DNA from: Gp6-AA40 sp035649395
Lineage (GTDB): Bacteria; Acidobacteriota; Vicinamibacteria; Vicinamibacterales; UBA2999
NCBI GenBank assembly: GCA_035649395.1
Contig: DASRJR010000339.1
Coordinates: forward strand, 1 to 42,478
Length of the DNA stretch: 42,478 nt
Direction of reading: 5' to 3'
The position numbers were made by a program, and so were the translations under genes. Of this stretch, positions 40,367 through 42,478 are shown in pieces. Under the pieces are notes generated by a model that saw only the letters and a list, made by a program, of their open reading frames with translations, had not been told where the DNA came from and did no database searches. Numbering within the stretch: position 1 is the stretch's first letter; every line of letters starts with the position of its first letter.

Positions 40367-40992
40367 GATGATGTCTTCCGAAGCATGCCGCGTACAGAGG
40401 CCTGCATGTGGTGGACGAACTGATCGACCGACCGCGGCTGGGCCAGGCCCTTGGCGATCGACGACGAGGCCATCACGCGCTGCCGGGCGAAGTAGATGAG
40501 GATCGGCGGCATGATGGTGAGATGCGAGAGCAGTGGATCGGCGTCTCGAAACACGCCCTCACGCTGGCCCTGGGCGATGATGTCGCTCACCGTCGCGAAC
40601 ACCGCGTTCATCAGGTTGAACGTGTGCTTGTCGAAGTGCGGCGCGCCGGCGGCGACCTCGCGCAGCATGATCGGCGGGAACCACGGCCGCGCCGCGGCCT
40701 CCTCGACGATCGCCGCGATCCAGCGATCGAGCTTGTCTTCGGCCGTGCCCGGTCCATCGGCGATCGCGCGGACGCGGGCGCCGACGGTGGCGACCATGTC
40801 GCGGACGACCTCGAGGTAGAGATCGCGCTTGCTGCCGAAGTGGTAGTAGAGCATCGCCTTGTTGAGGTGGGCACGGGCGGCGATGCGGTCGGTGCCGGCA
40901 GCGTCGTAGCCACGCTCGGAGAACTCGAGCGCGGCGGCCCGGAACAGGGCGGCCCTGGAGTCGCGAGCGGAGCGGCGCCGCTTTTTGACCAC
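40363..40992 (-). CDS. TetR family regulator, CecR-like
   Basis: A 209-residue repressor, first gene of the exporter operon, starting at GTG 40992. Residues about 10-57 are the helix-turn-helix: RAALFRAAALEFSERGYDAAGTDRIAARAHLNKAMLYYHFGSKRDLYLEVV. The rest is the ligand-binding helical domain. A near-perfect palindrome lies six bases before its start, so it probably represses itself and the exporter. CecR controls ybhGFSR in E. coli, and this operon has the same set; orthology is inferred from order, not proven. The effector is unknown. Confidence 0.93.
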   Translation of the reverse strand: MVKKRRRSARDSRAALFRAAALEFSERGYDAAGTDRIAARAHLNKAMLYYHFGSKRDLYLEVVRDMVATVGARVRAIADGPGTAEDKLDRWIAAIVEEAAARPWFPPIMLREVAAGAPHFDKHTFNLMNAVFATVSDIIAQGQREGVFRDADPLLSHLTIMPPILIYFARQRVMASSSIAKGLAQPRSVDQFVHHMQASVRGMLRKTSS

Positions 40993-40998
40993 GGTAAT

Positions 40999-41016
40999 TA
41001 ACCAACCAGTTAGTTA
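40999..41016. promoter_or_regulatory. TetR-type operator of the exporter operon
   Basis: TAACCAAC-CA-GTTAGTTA is an 18-bp palindrome with one mismatched position per arm. It lies 6 bp upstream of the tetR start and within the divergent gap to the epimerase gene. Location and symmetry fit autorepression. Confidence 0.75.
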
Positions 41017-41084
41017 GTAGATCGGCTGGCAGCGCGCCGTCAAGTCAGTCGGTGGAAGACCCCTGAAAACGTTAGGATTTCCCC

Positions 41085-41978
41085 ATGACCATCGTCATCG
41101 CCGGCGGCACCGGCTTCCTCGGCGCCGCGCTGATCCGCGCGTTCCGCGCCGACGGCCATCGGGCGCTGGTGCTCACGCGCCGACCTCGGCACGAGGACGA
41201 TCGCGCGTGGAATCCGGGCGACCCATCCGATCGATCCTGGATGACCGTCGTCGACGGCGCCGACGCGGTGATCAACCTGGCCGGCGAATCGATTGCCACA
41301 CGGCGGTGGACGGCGGCGCGGAAGCGCGCGCTCCGCGACAGTCGCGTCAACGCGACGACATCGCTGGTTCAGGCGATCGAAGCGGCACGACGACGGCCGC
41401 CGGTGTTGCTCAGTGCGTCGGCGATCGGCATCTACGGCAATCGCGGCGACGAGTCGCTGACCGAAGACTCGGCACCCGGCAGCGACTTCCTGGCGGGCAT
41501 CTGTCTCGAATGGGAACGCCTCGCGCGCAAGGCCGCGCCGGCGTCTCGCGTCGTGCTGCTCCGGACCGGATTGGTGCTGCATCGCAGCGGTGGAGTGCTC
41601 CCTCCGCTCGCGCTGCCATTTCGATTGTTCGTTGGAGGGCCGGTCGGCTCAGGCCGTCAGTACATGTCGTGGATTCATCTCGACGACTGGGTTGGCCTGG
41701 TCAAATGGGCGCTCGCCACCAACATCGTCTCAGGGCCGCTCAATCTCACCGCACCCGCTCCCGTCACCAACGCAGACTTCGGGCGCGCGCTCGGGCGCGC
41801 GCTGGGGCGTCCGTCATTCATGCCCACACCCGCGTTCGCATTGAAGCTTGCGCTCGGCGAGATGGCCGACGCGCTGATCCTGGGCGGTCAACGCGTGCTG
41901 CCAGCGCGCGCCCAGGCGATGGGATACGAATTCCGCTACGCGCAGTTAGAGTCGGCGTTAAAGGCAGTGTTCGCGTAG
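41085..41978 (+). CDS. TIGR01777 family NAD(P)-dependent epimerase/dehydratase
   Basis: A 297-residue extended short-chain dehydrogenase fold protein. The nucleotide motif GGTGFLG is at residues 7-13, INLAGESIATRRWTAARKRALRDSR is the TIGR01777 hallmark, and SASAIGIYGNRGDE holds the Ser and Tyr of the active site. LRTGLVLHRSGGVLPPLALPFRLFVGGPVGSGRQYMSWIHLDDWV is another diagnostic block. The C-terminal part is the short DUF1731-like tail (LGRPSFMPTPAFALKLALGEMAD). The biochemical role of the family is unclear. It is divergent from tetR and followed by an inverted heptamer array. Confidence 0.93.
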   Translation: MTIVIAGGTGFLGAALIRAFRADGHRALVLTRRPRHEDDRAWNPGDPSDRSWMTVVDGADAVINLAGESIATRRWTAARKRALRDSRVNATTSLVQAIEAARRRPPVLLSASAIGIYGNRGDESLTEDSAPGSDFLAGICLEWERLARKAAPASRVVLLRTGLVLHRSGGVLPPLALPFRLFVGGPVGSGRQYMSWIHLDDWVGLVKWALATNIVSGPLNLTAPAPVTNADFGRALGRALGRPSFMPTPAFALKLALGEMADALILGGQRVLPARAQAMGYEFRYAQLESALKAVFA

Positions 41979-41984
41979 CTAGTC

Positions 41985-42103
41985 AGGAATCAGGAATCGG
42001 GAATCAGGAATCAGTTATGGGCTAGGTACGAGGCCTCAGACCTTAGGCCTGACACGTGAAGGCTAGCCCGCGCCTGATTCCCGATTCCTGATTCCTGATT
42101 CCT
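41985..42103. repeat. Inverted arrays of a 7-bp repeat between convergent genes
   Basis: Four heptamers AGGAATC/GGGAATC (41985-42012) face four complementary heptamers (42076-42103), with 26 of 28 positions paired. GGGCTAG/CTAGCCC (42019-42025/42063-42069) and AGGCCT/AGGCCT (42031-42036/42045-42050) nest inside. The structure ends 9 bases before the DUF1501 stop and starts 7 bases after the epimerase stop, so it is well placed as a two-way terminator. Confidence 0.7.
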
Positions 42104-42111
42104 GTGAGAGT

Positions 42112-42478
42112 TCAGACGATCGCCGGCCCGTTCGTGAAGTTCCCGCCGAGAATCGCCGTCGAGCTCGCGCCAAGCCAGTTGTCGAGCACGCGCGCGTAGA
42201 CCGATCGGAAGTCGGTCTCGTAGGTGACGTCGCCGCCGTTGTTCTCGAGCGTCGGGTTGCCGGGAAACGGATTGAGATCCGGCGCAGTGCCGTAAAGACC
42301 GCCGCGGACGCCGCCACCCATCGCCATCATCACCGCGGCCGCGCCGTGGTCGGTGCCGGCCGTGCCGTTCTCGCTGATGCGCCGGCCGAACTCGGAGAAC
42401 TGCATGATGAGCGTGTCGCCGAGCAATCCCTGATTCTTCAGGTCGGTATAGAACGCGGCGACGCCATCTCCGTACATC
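42112..42478 (-). CDS. DUF1501 family protein, C-terminal part
   Basis: The last 121 or so residues of a protein running off the right edge; its start is outside the window. LGDTLIMQFSEFGRRISENGTAGTDHGAAAVMMAMGGGVRGGLYG is the DUF1501 signature, resembling the metal-site region of sulfatase/alkaline-phosphatase-like proteins (FGR, DHG). The end (YETDFRSVYARVLDNWLG) is also typical. In many Planctomycetes and Acidobacteriota such genes are paired with a DUF1800 gene, which would lie outside this window. Function unestablished. Confidence 0.9.
   Translation of the reverse strand, partial: MYGDGVAAFYTDLKNQGLLGDTLIMQFSEFGRRISENGTAGTDHGAAAVMMAMGGGVRGGLYGTAPDLNPFPGNPTLENNGGDVTYETDFRSVYARVLDNWLGASSTAILGGNFTNGPAIV

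Noticed and set aside
41985..42103. Possible CRISPR array
   Set aside because: Units are 7 bp, contiguous and inverted around a centre, with no spacers and no cas genes.

Overview
The window is GC-rich, densely coded bacterial DNA from a Gram-negative-type cell: it has TonB, a TonB-dependent receptor, TolC, outer-membrane barrels and lipoproteins. The most likely source is an Acidobacteriota of the Vicinamibacteria type. That placement is inferred from secreted DUF6152 proteins and their partners, a receptor with a carboxypeptidase-like N-terminal domain, a GMGVVYLAED-type Ser/Thr kinase, and frequent GTAG-headed palindromes between genes. No rRNA, tRNA, phage, transposase or CRISPR array is visible.

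Layout. 1-6417 holds the end of an M1 aminopeptidase, a DUF3052 gene and a run of exported proteins: two DUF6152-plus-partner modules, a PEBP-family protein and a TonB-like protein. 6428-13319 is a divergent locus. A TonB-dependent receptor, a ThiO-like glycine oxidase and a MerR regulator lie on the minus strand, and a histidine kinase/response regulator pair on the plus strand, with a 10-bp-periodic candidate operator between them. 13473-15007 has a glycine-zipper protein and an exported tyrosine-phosphatase-like protein. 15080-16389 is metK behind a SAM-II-like riboswitch with a long loop and a terminator.

17138-23677 is a histidine operon, hisL-hisI-hisG-hisD-hisC-hisB-hisH-hisF-hisA. It is headed by a His-rich leader peptide and a classical attenuator, and a ~200-bp palindromic element sits between hisF and hisA. 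hisE and a histidinol-phosphate phosphatase are not in the window. 23716-24903 is an AAA ATPase whose start codon is embedded in twin palindromes. 25053-31070 carries a UMF1-type transporter, a transmembrane Ser/Thr kinase with an NTF2-like C-terminus, a beta-barrel protein and a PQQ-type sugar dehydrogenase. Two inverted copies of a small TAGTGGA-ended element flank the transporter and kinase.

31067-40992 (minus) is a long gene run. It starts with TetR and continues with an HlyD adaptor, an ABC ATPase, TolC, a second ABC ATPase and two ABC-2 permeases, a YbhGFSR-like exporter with its own TolC. A membrane protein fused to DUF3108 and a small membrane protein follow. 41085-42478 has a TIGR01777 epimerase and the end of a DUF1501 gene, separated by an inverted heptamer array.

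Two cis-regulatory systems can be read at base level: transcription attenuation of the his operon, and SAM-responsive termination ahead of metK. The least explained items are the repeated DUF6152 modules, the twin-palindrome ATPase and the small palindromic elements.
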